A DNA stretch of 41,338 bases from Candidatus Aerophobota bacterium (GCA_030615365.1 JAUWZM010000017.1:1-41338); one strand, 5' to 3'. Positions 25,583-34,689 are shown, counted from the first letter of the stretch. The notes: generated from the sequence alone by a model not told the origin. A program made the numbers and translations.

Positions 25583-26314
25583 ATGGAAGAAAAAGCTAAA
25601 CGATGCGCTAAATTGATTGAAGAATCTAAATATATCCTTGCCCTCAGTGGTGCTGGAATCTCTACAAATGCAGGAATACCAGATTTCAGAGGACCCAATG
25701 GAATATACACTACCGGAAAATACGATGCTGATAAAGTCTTTGATATAAATTATTTCTTACAAGACCCAAAGCCCTTTTATGATTTTACAAGAGATTTTAT
25801 AAAGGAGCGAGAAAAAACAAAGCCAACATTTACCCATTATTTTCTTGCCAAACTTGAGAGAAAAGGGGAACTTGAAGGAGTAATTACTCAAAACATTGAC
25901 GTACTGCATCAAAAGGCAGGCTCTAAGAAGGTGGTGGAACTGCATGGGAGTTTCTGGAAAAGCTACTGTTTGAAGTGCAAAGAAGAATTTCTCTATGAGG
26001 AAATGAAAAAAAAGGTTTTTGAGGAAGATATTCCAAAATGCAGCTGTGGAGGGATAATAAAACCAGATGTTGTATTCTTTGGGGAATCAGTAAAACATTT
26101 AAATAAGGCAGAGGAGCTTGTTTTTCAATCTGATTTGCTCTTTGTTATCGGTTCTTCCCTTGCTATCTATCCTGCGGCAATGATTCCTCGTATCACAAGA
26201 GGTAAAATTATCGTAATAAACAAAGGAGAGGTAAATATCTCCTTAAGTAGAGTAGCGCTATCTGTTAAAGAGGATATAGATGATTTCTTTAAAAAAGTTT
26301 CCTTACTGCTATAG
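25583..26314 (+). CDS. Sir2-family NAD-dependent protein deacylase
   Basis: 243 aa, the size of a bacterial CobB-type sirtuin core. NAD-binding GAGIS (23-27) with GIPDFRGPNGIY, TQNIDVLHQKAG, and catalytic His121 in ELHGSFW. The zinc site is C-x2-C (129, 132) and a closely spaced C-x-C (153, 155). VIGSSLAIYPAAMIP is the cofactor-specificity strand. It removes acyl groups from lysine, linking NAD+ status to enzyme activity; acetyl-CoA synthesis or Pta/AckA output could be among its targets, but that is inference. ATG 25583 is the only in-frame start; its GGAG lies an unusually long 18 nt upstream. Confidence 0.93.
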   Translation: MEEKAKRCAKLIEESKYILALSGAGISTNAGIPDFRGPNGIYTTGKYDADKVFDINYFLQDPKPFYDFTRDFIKEREKTKPTFTHYFLAKLERKGELEGVITQNIDVLHQKAGSKKVVELHGSFWKSYCLKCKEEFLYEEMKKKVFEEDIPKCSCGGIIKPDVVFFGESVKHLNKAEELVFQSDLLFVIGSSLAIYPAAMIPRITRGKIIVINKGEVNISLSRVALSVKEDIDDFFKKVSLLL

Positions 26315-26336
26315 TATTTTCTAAACAACATTACAG

Positions 26337-26509
26337 CGATTTGTCATTGCGAGCCTGACAAAGTATGTGGTGGCACAGACATCTTGTCTGTGGAAGTCAA
26401 AGCAATCTCGGATAGGATTAGAACAGGCTTTTAAAAGCGCCCAATAAATTGGGCAACTACTGTAGCTTGCCGATTTATCGGCGCATTAAATTCGCCTGAT
26501 GAATCAGGC
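26337..26509. repeat. Dispersed palindromic repeat family B, copy 1, with three serial hairpins
   Basis: Starts with TTGTCATTGCGAG (26340-26352) and contains attagaacaggcttttaaaa (26417-26436). Three palindromes follow: GCCCAATAAATTGGGC (26439-26454), GCCGATTTATCGGC (26469-26482) and GCCTGATGAATCAGGC (26494-26509). They share the frame GCC-N2-3-AT-2nt-AT-N2-3-GGC and two are followed by AA(C/T)TAC. Copy 2, inverted, is at 38834-38979. Non-coding. Confidence 0.75.
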
Positions 26510-26540
26510 AATTACAATTCTAAACAAAAGGAATTATCTT

Positions 26541-26984
26541 ATGAGACTTGTAAGTGCTTGTCTATTGGGAGTAAAATGTAGCTGGAATGGGAAAGATAAC
26601 TACAATAAAAAAGTAATAGAGCTTTTAAAAAACGAGGTTTTAATTCCGATTTGCCCTGAGCAATCAGGGGGTCTTGAAACTCCACGAATTCCCCAGGAAA
26701 TTCAAAATGGCACTGGAGTTGATGTGTTGAATGGCAAAAGTAAAGTAAAAAATAAAGCTGGCGAGGATGTCACAGTGCAATTTGCAAGAGGAGCAAATCA
26801 GGCACTGAAAATTGCCAGTCTCTATGGGATTAAAGAATTTATTGGAAAATCTGAAAGTCCATCCTGCGGTTGCAGGTTTATATACGATGGAAGTTTTTCT
26901 GGGAAGCTAATGAAGGGAGACGGTGTAACCGTTTCACTGCTTAAAAGAAATGGAATTAAAGTAATTACAGAAAACGATGTATAA
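26541..26984 (+). CDS. DUF523 family protein
   Basis: 147-aa small cytosolic protein of the DUF523 (YbbK-like) family. Signatures: LVSACLLGVKCSWNG, ICPEQSGGLETPR, GARGANQ-like ARGANQALKIA, and SESPSCGCRFIYDGSF. The conserved Cys residues suggest metal or cluster binding; its biochemical role is unknown. ATG 26541 is used because AAAAGG precedes it and the family starts here; a longer frame from 26499 begins inside a repeat palindrome. RNase Z follows after 14 bp. Confidence 0.9.
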   Translation: MRLVSACLLGVKCSWNGKDNYNKKVIELLKNEVLIPICPEQSGGLETPRIPQEIQNGTGVDVLNGKSKVKNKAGEDVTVQFARGANQALKIASLYGIKEFIGKSESPSCGCRFIYDGSFSGKLMKGDGVTVSLLKRNGIKVITENDV

Positions 26985-26998
26985 AATTTTGATGAATT

Positions 26999-27916
26999 AT
27001 GGCTAAAATCGAAATTACCATTTTAGGAACAGCAGCAGGCATTCCAACACGGAAAAGAGCTCATCCAGCTATATACCTTCGCTATGAAGATAAAAATGAA
27101 TTTTGCTATTTGTTTGATTGTGGAGAGGGGACGCAGAGACAGATACTCTTGGCTGATTTAAATCCTATGAAATTAAACGAGATTTTTATAACTCATTGGC
27201 ATGGGGACCATTGTCTTGGTCTTCAGGGACTGCTCACTACTATGAGCTTTGAAAATAGAGAAAAAACTCTCACTATTTATGCACCAGGGATAGAAGAATT
27301 TGCAAATTCACTAAATTCAAGATACCCTTCAAAAAAATTTAAGATGGTCTTAAAAAATGTGCCCACTGAGGGTAGTGAAATAACAGATCTGTTAGAAACA
27401 GATAATCTTAAAATTGTATCAACGCCTGCAGAGCACGGAATACCTGCTGTAAGCTATGCTTTAATAGAGAAGTATAAGATTAAAATCGATAAGGAAAAGG
27501 CAAAAAAGTTAGGACTGCCAGCTCAAGGATTAATTTACAAAGAAATCAAGGAAAGGGGTAGGGCAATTTTTAAAGGAAGGCAGATTAAGCTTAAAGATGT
27601 TTCTCTGGTAAAAAGGGGTAAAAAAATTGTTTACTCCGGAGATACAAAAATATGCCATAATTTGGTTAAGTTAGCTCGAGGGGCGAATCTTTTAATTCAA
27701 GATTGCACATACTTTGATCCCAGGGAAACTGAAGAGGACGAAAGTAAACACGCAACCCTTAGAGAAATTATAGAAATGCTTACGCAAATAGAGGTGAAAA
27801 AAGTCATTTTAACTCATATCAGCAGAAGATATAAAGACCCGGATGAGCTAAGGAGAAAGATAAAAGATTATCCTGAATTAAAAATAGCAAAAGATTTTAT
27901 GAGGATCAGGGTATAA
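26999..27916 (+). CDS. rnz: Ribonuclease Z
   Basis: tRNA 3' processing endonuclease of the metallo-beta-lactamase fold, 305 aa (short RNase Z form). ILGTAAGIPTRKRAHPAIYL is the N-terminal signature; FDCGEGTQRQI and the zinc motif THWHGDHCLGLQGLL (H-x-H-x-D-H) follow. The YSGDTKIC Asp, the HATLREI His and a final LTHISRRY complete the metal site. The tRNA-Gly gene in this window already encodes CCA, so trimming activity would act mainly on tRNAs lacking it. Confidence 0.95.
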   Translation: MAKIEITILGTAAGIPTRKRAHPAIYLRYEDKNEFCYLFDCGEGTQRQILLADLNPMKLNEIFITHWHGDHCLGLQGLLTTMSFENREKTLTIYAPGIEEFANSLNSRYPSKKFKMVLKNVPTEGSEITDLLETDNLKIVSTPAEHGIPAVSYALIEKYKIKIDKEKAKKLGLPAQGLIYKEIKERGRAIFKGRQIKLKDVSLVKRGKKIVYSGDTKICHNLVKLARGANLLIQDCTYFDPRETEEDESKHATLREIIEMLTQIEVKKVILTHISRRYKDPDELRRKIKDYPELKIAKDFMRIRV

Positions 27917-27963
27917 GAAAACCTCCAGAAGTTATAATTTCTTTTCTAGAGTGTATGAGTGAG

Positions 27964-28998
27964 CTAATGCCGTCCTAACCAATTAATGATGGCTTCGAAC
28001 ACCTGGGGAGACTCAGGATCAAAAAATAGAGTGTGGTAAGCACAGGGGAAAAGTTTAAGTTCTTTATCTTCACTCTTAATTAAATGGTAAAGTTCTTTGG
28101 CATATTGATGGCTTAAGACTCTATCTTGTAGCCCTTGTATGATTAGAGTTGAAATAACAATATTTTTAGGGTATTTCTCTCTCCATCCATTTACCATATC
28201 ATTTAAAGTATTTAGATATCTGAAACTAACTTCTTGAAGAGCTAAGGGATCTTCCCTGCGATATTTTTTAAATTGAGGGTCGCGTGAAGATACCTCAAGT
28301 CGGTTTTTACTTAGATCAATTACTGGTTGATCGGGAGCCAATATTAGGTAAAGTGGTGCGAGCAAAGTGGTTATACTCAAGAGCTGCTCGATGTTTGCCC
28401 CAAGGCTTGGAGCTATTAAAATTAGCCCGGCTAAGTTGTGAGGGTTTTCACTCCCATAGACCAGGGCGAAAAGGGCTCCCATGCTCTCTCCCAGTAAGAA
28501 TATCTCTTGTTTTGAATGTTGAATTTTTACAAAAGTGATTATTGAATCGATGTCTTCCATGAGAGTGGCTTTTGTTGTTAGACGGCCTCTTGCTCCTTCC
28601 GAAAGACCATGACCTCTGTAATCCATAGCGTAAACAATATAATTTTTTGGACAGATATAATTCGCAACGGCTATATAGAAACCGCTATGAACTCCTATCC
28701 CAGGGAGAACTACAATGATTTTCTTCTCTGGGTTATCTTCTGGATTTCTCTCCCATTTACGATAAAAAAGTCTAGTTTTATCCCTTGAATTTACAAAACC
28801 ATTGTTTTCTTGAATATTTTCCGATAGGGAAAATCCATTCTCAATACTATTTGGCTCGTCGTAGGTAAGATTTGGTATACATCCGGTGACTATAATCATT
28901 AAACAAATTCCTACGAGAATTACTCCATTTTTATAGTTATAGAATCTGGAAAATTTGATAGAATGAAGGTTTTGTAGATTGGATGAAGTTTTGTTCAT
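27964..28998 (-). CDS. Lipoprotein alpha/beta hydrolase (monoacylglycerol-lipase-like)
   Basis: Serine hydrolase, about 344 aa. A hydrophobic segment GVILVGICLMIIVTGC ends in a lipobox, so Cys40 would be lipidated and the protein anchored outside the cytoplasmic membrane. The n-region before it is unusually long. The core resembles monoacylglycerol lipases: RGHGLSEGARG, nucleophile Ser in LLGESMGAL, Asp in GLQDRVLS and His in CAYHTLFFDP. The likely ATG at 28998 overlaps the kinase stop (ATGA), so translation is coupled; a longer frame from 29031 has no advantage. Its link to the sensor kinase operon suggests a cell-envelope role, which is inference. Confidence 0.85.
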   Translation of the reverse strand: MNKTSSNLQNLHSIKFSRFYNYKNGVILVGICLMIIVTGCIPNLTYDEPNSIENGFSLSENIQENNGFVNSRDKTRLFYRKWERNPEDNPEKKIIVVLPGIGVHSGFYIAVANYICPKNYIVYAMDYRGHGLSEGARGRLTTKATLMEDIDSIITFVKIQHSKQEIFLLGESMGALFALVYGSENPHNLAGLILIAPSLGANIEQLLSITTLLAPLYLILAPDQPVIDLSKNRLEVSSRDPQFKKYRREDPLALQEVSFRYLNTLNDMVNGWREKYPKNIVISTLIIQGLQDRVLSHQYAKELYHLIKSEDKELKLFPCAYHTLFFDPESPQVFEAIINWLGRH

Positions 28999-30953
28999 TC
29001 CGCAGGTAAAGTGAAAATGAAGTTCACCCACTTTCCTTCCTCAGACTCAACCCATATTTTTCCCCCATGTTTTTGGATAATCTCCTTCGTCACGAAGAGA
29101 CCCAACCCACTTCCCCGTTCTTCTCTGAACTTCTCTCCCCTGAGACGCATAAATTTGATGAAAAGCCGATCTCTCTTTTCTTTGGGGATCCCCTCGCCCG
29201 CATTCCATACACTCACCTTCATCTGGGTACCTTCCTTTGTGGCATTGACTTCAATCGCACCTTTCTTTGTCCCATACTTTATCGCGTTACTCAGGAGATT
29301 CTCCATTACTATCTTTAGGAGATCAGGATCTGCCATAATCTTTAAAGAATGAGGGGTATTCATATGGAAGCGCATATCCTTTGATTGGAGTTGGCTTTCA
29401 AATTCTCTTAAGACTACTTCCAATACCTCTGTACGGAATTCGACTTCCTCCTTGTTGACTTCTAACTCTTTTCTTTCTATTCGACTCAAATCAAGGTAGT
29501 TCTTTATCATATCGCTCAGTCTTTCTGAATTTCGGAGCAGTATGTCTACCATTTTCTTCTGCTCCCCTCTCGGCGTTCCGACAACTCCCTGGCTGAGATT
29601 GTGAGCGCTGCCCAGTATGATTCCAATCCTGTTTTTGATTTCGTGCGTCACAAAACCCAGCATTTCCATGTAGTGACGATTTACTTGCATCAGATCCTTG
29701 TTTGCCTTTTTCAATTCTGTCTCTCTCTTGTATAAAGATACAGCCATCCGGTTAAAGTTTCCGATTAGCTCCTGGATTTCTCGGTAGGGTAGTGTTTCGA
29801 TCCGGGGATACTTCTCCTCTCCTTCTGAAGGTACGAAGGTTTTTCCTTTCGTAATGCGGTCAGTTGCTTTAATCAGTCTCTTTATGGGTTCAGAAAGTCC
29901 TCGAGCCAAAAGATAAGAAAGAATGAGAACGGCAACGATACCACCGAAGAATATCGGCAAAAAACTTAGAAAAGCTCGGTTCCTGACATCAACATATTTA
30001 TTCTCCAGAATTCCTACATACAGCATCCCTATAATCTTATCCTCAGGAGAATAGATCGGTTCATAGGCTGATATGTACCAACTGTTGACGACAAAAGCCC
30101 TACCGAGCCAGGTATCTCCTTTTTTCAAAACCTTCTCATAGACTTCTCTTGAAACTCGTGTTCCAATAGCTCGAGAACCGTCTTTTTCTCTTACATTGGT
30201 GGTGATCCGAACATCCTCTTGAAAAATAGTTACAGTGCCCAAGGGTCTTCCTTTGTATTCCTTCTCTTCAAAGACCATGTCTCTTATGCGATCAACCAGC
30301 TCATAGTTTCTATTCAATAGAATTCCGCCATACAAAACACCGATGATTGTTCCATCTTCTGCACACACTGGTACTGCGGCCGCAAGCACCATTCCTGAAG
30401 TTTCTACTTCTTCGGACCGAGGGTGGGCTCGAGGAGTCGAAACTAGTTGAACATAGGCTTGGGAGGACAGGCCCTCTCCCTCTCTCTTTAAAAACTCGGC
30501 CGGGATGATGAGAATGCCCGATGCATTTTCTCCCTGAGATGCCTTTAAAACGAGAGGATTGGAAAGAACGGAGTCCCCTTTGTGATAAGGAAAACGAGTC
30601 CGGAGTATGACTTCCCCTTCTCTGTCGCAAAGACTGAGAAAGTCAAAACCGGAATCAGCTCTTTTTTTCTGAATCCAGGACTCCACTTCAGAGGGGATAG
30701 GTTGGGACTTCTCAAGGGAATCTACCAATCGTCGCTTATCTGCGAGAAGAGCCAGAATGAGTACTGACTTTTCTGCTTCTTTGTCCAGGAATTTGCGGGT
30801 AACTCCCAAATCAATTTTGACTCTGCTCCTCGTTTCCTCAAGAACAAATTGGAAGAGAGGAAGGCTCCAGATGAGTAAAACAAGAGCCCCCATTAAGATG
30901 AGAATCAGCGTGAAGTAGAAAAAAATCTTTCCCTGAAACGATAATTTCCTCAT
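28995..30953 (-). CDS. Cache-domain sensor histidine kinase
   Basis: 652-aa membrane kinase. Order: TM1 (about 9-33), a large extracellular Cache-type sensor (about 40-320), TM2 (about 330-350), HAMP (about 350-405), HisKA with phospho-acceptor His437 in FVTHEIKNR, and HATPase with NLLSNAIKYG, WNAGEGIP and GSGLGLFVTKEIIQKHGG. Cache sensors detect small extracellular ligands such as carboxylates or amino acids; the ligand here is not known. ATG overlaps the response regulator stop (ATGA), and its own stop overlaps the hydrolase start, so three proteins are made in a coupled fashion. Confidence 0.95.
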   Translation of the reverse strand: MRKLSFQGKIFFYFTLILILMGALVLLIWSLPLFQFVLEETRSRVKIDLGVTRKFLDKEAEKSVLILALLADKRRLVDSLEKSQPIPSEVESWIQKKRADSGFDFLSLCDREGEVILRTRFPYHKGDSVLSNPLVLKASQGENASGILIIPAEFLKREGEGLSSQAYVQLVSTPRAHPRSEEVETSGMVLAAAVPVCAEDGTIIGVLYGGILLNRNYELVDRIRDMVFEEKEYKGRPLGTVTIFQEDVRITTNVREKDGSRAIGTRVSREVYEKVLKKGDTWLGRAFVVNSWYISAYEPIYSPEDKIIGMLYVGILENKYVDVRNRAFLSFLPIFFGGIVAVLILSYLLARGLSEPIKRLIKATDRITKGKTFVPSEGEEKYPRIETLPYREIQELIGNFNRMAVSLYKRETELKKANKDLMQVNRHYMEMLGFVTHEIKNRIGIILGSAHNLSQGVVGTPRGEQKKMVDILLRNSERLSDMIKNYLDLSRIERKELEVNKEEVEFRTEVLEVVLREFESQLQSKDMRFHMNTPHSLKIMADPDLLKIVMENLLSNAIKYGTKKGAIEVNATKEGTQMKVSVWNAGEGIPKEKRDRLFIKFMRLRGEKFREERGSGLGLFVTKEIIQKHGGKIWVESEEGKWVNFIFTLPAE

Positions 30954-31357
30954 TGCTTAGACTCATTTTTCTTTTTCTTGAGTAGTTGCGCTACTTTCTC
31001 TATTAGCTTGTTCGGAGCTACCGGTTTTTCCATAAATTCGGTAACGGGTAGCCATTCTTTGTCGGGATTGATTTTCCGCTCGATCTCCATTGCCTCTCTC
31101 ATAGCTGTAAACATCAGTATGGGAACATCCTGGGTTTCCTGACGTTTTCTAAGTTCTCGCGAAACATCAAATCCTTCGGTCTTTCTACTCATCATCACAT
31201 CTAAAACAATGATATCTGGCTTTTCTTCGGAGGCCTTCACAAGAGCGTCTTCTCCGTTGTAGGCTGCTACCACATCATATCCTTTCTTCTCTAAGGCAAC
31301 CTTATAGACCTCCACGAAGTCAACCTCGTCATCGACAAAAAGTATCTTTTCCTTCAT
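30950..31357 (-). CDS. Single-domain response regulator
   Basis: 135 aa from ATG 31357, which has AGGAGGAG 6 nt upstream; the longer frame adds 24 unconserved residues. CheY-like receiver with no output domain: acidic pair Asp9/Asp10, phospho-acceptor Asp53 (IIVLDVMM), Thr84 and Lys111 (FMEKPV). An insertion of about 10 residues precedes the last strand (KINPDKEWLPVTE). Partner of the downstream kinase. Output must be through protein contacts or a further relay, because there is no DNA-binding region. Confidence 0.94.
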   Translation of the reverse strand: MKEKILFVDDEVDFVEVYKVALEKKGYDVVAAYNGEDALVKASEEKPDIIVLDVMMSRKTEGFDVSRELRKRQETQDVPILMFTAMREAMEIERKINPDKEWLPVTEFMEKPVAPNKLIEKVAQLLKKKKNESKQ

Positions 31358-31480
31358 TAGAACTCCTCCTGTTACTATTGGAGTTACTCTGGCTCCTTTG
31401 CTTTCTTTCTTAAGGGCATCCTTCTTCATCTAACATCCCGAGAGAAACACCCTTTAATTTCTTAGGACTGGCTCAGAAAT

Positions 31481-32101
31481 CTAACTGTTGAGAATGTGAT
31501 AGGGCATAATCTCAAGTTGAGAGATGAAGTTGGCATTTTGTAGCTTTACATATGAGGGAACAACCACTCCAATATGGGACAAATTAAGAATAGCTTTTAT
31601 CCCACTAAGAATCAGAAGATCCGCTGACTCCTGAGCTGCCTCAGTGGAAGTGGCAATGATTCCGATCTTAATTTTCTCCTTTCTAATTATCCTGGGCATC
31701 TCGTAAAGATGATATACGTTCACAGAATCTATTTTTCTGCTAGTTTTTTTAGGATCTACATCGAATCCGACTCGGACGCTGAACACGCTTTTTTTTAAAG
31801 CAGGGCTATTAAGCACAAACCTTCCTAGTGTTCCCATGCCTACCAATGCAACGGACCATACCCTATCAAGACCCAAAGCCTTTGAAATTTGTTCTTGTAA
31901 TTTGTCTACTCTGTAGCCCTTACGCGGGATTCCAAATCGGCCTAAATAAGAGAAATCTTTTCTTATTCTTACATCTGATATTCCCAACTGGTCAGCAAAT
32001 TGATCAGAGGTTATCCTTTTCTCGCGGTCTATTCTCTTAAGATGTGTAAGATATAGGGAGAGCCGAAGAATTGCATTTTTGGAAATCGCTTCTTTGATCA
32101 T
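31481..32101 (-). CDS. rex: Redox-sensing transcriptional repressor Rex
   Basis: 206 aa. The N-terminal winged helix (about 1-80) has the Rex signature DVRIRKDFSYLGRFGIPRKGY. The Rossmann domain follows, with VALVGMGTLGRFVL (G-x-G-x-x-G) binding NADH. Rex senses NADH/NAD+ and represses fermentative and respiratory genes when NAD+ is plentiful. Family members typically control alcohol and lactate dehydrogenase; targets here are unknown. GGAGG precedes ATG 32101. A response regulator, kinase and hydrolase gene follow on the same strand after a 123-bp gap. I did not find a clear Rex operator (TTGTG/A inverted repeat) in the upstream kilobase. Confidence 0.95.
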   Translation of the reverse strand: MIKEAISKNAILRLSLYLTHLKRIDREKRITSDQFADQLGISDVRIRKDFSYLGRFGIPRKGYRVDKLQEQISKALGLDRVWSVALVGMGTLGRFVLNSPALKKSVFSVRVGFDVDPKKTSRKIDSVNVYHLYEMPRIIRKEKIKIGIIATSTEAAQESADLLILSGIKAILNLSHIGVVVPSYVKLQNANFISQLEIMPYHILNS

Positions 32102-33142
32102 AATGAACCTCCACGAATATTACTCGGAGAAAGAGACATAAGAAAACTGTTTCCCGTAGGTTTTAATCGGTGATGCCACCTCGTAAGAAAATCTCCTCTT
32201 TCCCGAGTGAGTAGTTCCTACAGTTTTGCACTCATAGTGGGGAATTGAATGGCAAAGATTTTGCTAATGACGTTGTCACTGCTTAAAGCTAACCACAGAG
32301 CCAGACAGACGAGCCAGTTACGTCCTATTCCGCGCAAAAATGCTTGAGTAAAGCCAAGTTCGTATTTTGCGCGAGCGATTGCGAATTATCTGAAGAATGG
32401 TTCACCGCTAAACTATGCAAACAATCCTTTTCAAAAGAGAGACCAAGCAAACAAAAAAGTAAATCGAGAGATAACTCACAAAACATTATAATCCGAAAAG
32501 GAACATCGTCAAGGGGGGCGAGGGCGAGTTAAAAATTAAAATTTTACCTTTTATCCAAAAATTTCTCTCACTTTAGACTCATTGTAAAGCCTCTTTGCAA
32601 ATAGAACCAAAAAAGATGGGGTTATTTTAAATGAAACTGTCCCACTTTTCAAATATTCTGGGGGCTTTTCGCCAGTTTCATAACAGGTAAGTTCTCTTCA
32701 ATGCTCTGTTTGCACCTTTTCCTGGCTTGACTGCAGGCAATGATATTTACTATAATTCCTCTTGAATCCATAGGTTTATTTCTACGGAAAACATACTACA
32801 ACCACGAATGGGTTGCCATCTCTCCTTGAGTGCTGTGAAGTTCGGCAGCAGCTAACTTTTCTTCCCACTCAATATCCTTATGAATGCCTTTCTTGAGTAT
32901 TCTCTCGAGCTTCAGAAATAAGATACTCCACAGTAAAGCTGTGGAGTATCTTAAACTACAAGGATAGGAGAACCTAAATCCTCTCTAACTCCTGCCATTT
33001 CTTCTAAAAATAAACGGGAGAGAATGAAGAAATAACTTAAAGGAATGAGGAGTCCTCTCTAAACCCTGTCATTTACCCATTAGCGCTTTTTTGCAAATAG
33101 CATAGATTGAGATGCCAAAGCATCTCGTTTTTGCTTAATACA
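32102..33142. other. About 1 kb without an intact gene; decayed coding sequence and hairpins
   Basis: No full gene is visible. On the minus strand an open frame at 32649-32984 reads protein-like residues (LERILKKGIHKDIEWEEKL, then after an in-frame TAG at 32798-32796, SRGIIVNIIACSQARKRC). Downstream of it another protein-like frame ends IFG at about 32552. Inverted repeats occur at 32631-32639/32673-32681 (ATGAAACTG/CAGTTTCAT), 32331-32339/32365-32373 (CGCGCAAAA) and 32919-32953. An imperfect direct repeat tcctctctaactcctgccat (32979-33000) recurs at 33053-33074. A plus frame at 32344-32532 is probably spurious. Confidence 0.5.
32919..32953. repeat. Perfect 15-bp hairpin
   Basis: TAAGATACTCCACAG (32919-32933) and CTGTGGAGTATCTTA (32939-32953), 5-nt loop. 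It lies about 190 bp downstream of the radical SAM maturase gene stop. It lacks a T-run on the minus strand, so a terminator role is uncertain. Confidence 0.75.
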
Positions 33143-34501
33143 TCAACTTCGCATATGCAGCTCTACGTATTTCTCGACTTGCTTTCTTCTTGCATCACAA
33201 AGTGTCATTCGAGATTTCTCGCCAATTTGCATAGCCTCATATCTACATCCACCCCCACACAGTAAAGCTATGGGACATTGATTGCATTCCGGAATTTTTA
33301 CAATGCTCTGGTCCTGCCATACACTGAGCTTTTCCTCCTCTATTTCTAAATGGGGTACAAATCTTCCCATAGAAAAGGAGGGATTTCCCACTGCCTCCGT
33401 GCAGGGGTATAGAAGGCCATCTGGCCCAAATACATAGACTCCCGTTGAGGTAGCTTCGCAGTAGTAAAAACTTGGCTCGTATCTGTCATAGTCTTTTTCT
33501 ATCATCTTTGATAATTGCCCAAGAGTATGTGAGATACGCATATCATTAAATATATTTTTCAAATTGGGATAACGTGACCTCAGCATCTCGATTCTCTTGG
33601 TAAGCATATATTCAAAGAGATCAGAATCTTTTTCCTGTATTCCCTGGTGGTTTTCTACTTTGGCTAATCTCGCTTTAAAGTTTTCTTTTGTATTCCACCC
33701 CTTGCTGCGTACAAACTCTGCCAACTCTGGCAGAAAATTAATATTTTCCAAGTCTACATTGGTTCTCATAACTGTGGCAATTCCTAAATCTACAATAAGA
33801 TCAACACCTTGCACTATTCTGTCAAAGGTTCCCGGGCCACTGACAAATTTTCTCCTTTTATTATGAATATATGCTGGACCGTCAATGGTAACCTGCACGT
33901 TTCCTATACAGCCCTGGTACTGCTCAAGGAGAGGTATGAATTGAGATAGATTAACTCCGTTAGTAGCTATACCGACCGGGTAATCCCGTTCAGAGGAAAG
34001 CTTTAGGATATAGTTTACAATTTGATACGTACTGTGTAAAAGTGGTTCCCCACCAGAGAGTATGATTTGAGCACCGGGGGCCTCTTTTCTTTCTACAATT
34101 TCATCCAGAGCACGAAATAAAAGGGTGATTTCTTCATAACCAAGAGTTGTGGGAACTCGTTCTCGAAGGTCTTCCTGAAAACAATAGGTGCATTGAAGAT
34201 TACACGCAAAGGTAGGACATATCAGAGCCTTGATTACACTGCCGGAGAGCTTTTTTTTGTACTGCTCAATCATTTCCCTTAACAACTTGTCCTCTTCTGC
34301 CTTATCTTCAAAGAGATACCCTCTCTTCTTCAACACACTCCCAAACTCTTCATTAAGAACGAAAAAATCACCCTTCTTTATACTCTGAAACTGCTCATAT
34401 CCCTTTTCATCCAATACATCAACTGCACCAGTAAGCATATTAAAGAGAATCCATTCATCCTCAGCACATTTATGGATTAGTAAACGAGTTGTAAGATGCA
34501 T
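33143..34501 (-). CDS. Radical SAM/SPASM peptide maturase (RiPP modification enzyme)
   Basis: 452 aa. Residues 1-90 form a small domain (WILFNMLTGAVDVL, LKKRGYLFEDKAEE) of the kind that precedes many peptide-modifying radical SAM enzymes and probably binds the leader peptide. The core has the cluster motif CNLQCTYCFQE (Cys100, 104, 107) and a SGGEPL SAM motif. The C-terminal SPASM region has Cys at about 406, 409, 415, 419 and 435 plus two earlier Cys (YYCEATSTG, LYPCTEAV), enough for two auxiliary [4Fe-4S] clusters. It would install a radical-derived crosslink such as a thioether or C-C bond. It begins 14 bp after the precursor gene, from ATG 34501 with AAGGA upstream. Confidence 0.93.
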   Translation of the reverse strand: MHLTTRLLIHKCAEDEWILFNMLTGAVDVLDEKGYEQFQSIKKGDFFVLNEEFGSVLKKRGYLFEDKAEEDKLLREMIEQYKKKLSGSVIKALICPTFACNLQCTYCFQEDLRERVPTTLGYEEITLLFRALDEIVERKEAPGAQIILSGGEPLLHSTYQIVNYILKLSSERDYPVGIATNGVNLSQFIPLLEQYQGCIGNVQVTIDGPAYIHNKRRKFVSGPGTFDRIVQGVDLIVDLGIATVMRTNVDLENINFLPELAEFVRSKGWNTKENFKARLAKVENHQGIQEKDSDLFEYMLTKRIEMLRSRYPNLKNIFNDMRISHTLGQLSKMIEKDYDRYEPSFYYCEATSTGVYVFGPDGLLYPCTEAVGNPSFSMGRFVPHLEIEEEKLSVWQDQSIVKIPECNQCPIALLCGGGCRYEAMQIGEKSRMTLCDARRKQVEKYVELHMRS

Positions 34502-34515
34502 CTATATAATCCTTT

Positions 34516-34641
34516 TTAATAGAACCCCCAGCAGAAAAACCAACAGCACATAGGCCCTGGAGAATCAAGATTTGCCTTGTATGTCCCTTGCTGCAGCTGT
34601 GTATGCCAGAGCTTTTCCTCAGGTGTTACGCTTCGAATCAT
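34516..34641 (-). CDS. Candidate RiPP precursor peptide with Cys/aromatic-rich C-terminal core
   Basis: 41 aa. The leader-like part (about 1-30) is polar, beginning MIRSVTPEEKLWHTQLQQGT. After DSPGP comes MCCWFFCWGFY, with three Cys, two Trp, three Phe and one Tyr among eleven residues. Start ATG 34641 is supported by an exceptionally strong GGGAGGTGATACCC ribosome site. A longer frame from 34698 also exists but lies upstream of that site. Location directly before a radical SAM/SPASM gene, with 14 bp between, makes it the likely substrate. The family is not one I recognise; modification could be a thioether, cyclophane or other crosslink. Confidence 0.78.
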   Translation of the reverse strand: MIRSVTPEEKLWHTQLQQGTYKANLDSPGPMCCWFFCWGFY

Positions 34642-34689
34642 GGGTATCACCTCCCTTTTGTATATTTGTTCCGTACACTCTCTCTGTAT

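Noticed and set aside
26439..26509. CRISPR array
   Set aside because: Three palindromes differ in sequence and spacing (about 14-30 nt apart), with no identical direct repeats or cas genes.
30310..30630. 106-codon frame antisense-register within the Cache kinase gene
   Set aside because: Overlaps a complete, well-conserved kinase in another frame of the same strand; Ser/Arg-rich shadow.
32344..32532. 62-codon plus-strand frame in the 1-kb gap
   Set aside because: Basic, low-complexity composition, no ribosome site, overlaps a CGCGCAAAA inverted repeat; no family resemblance.
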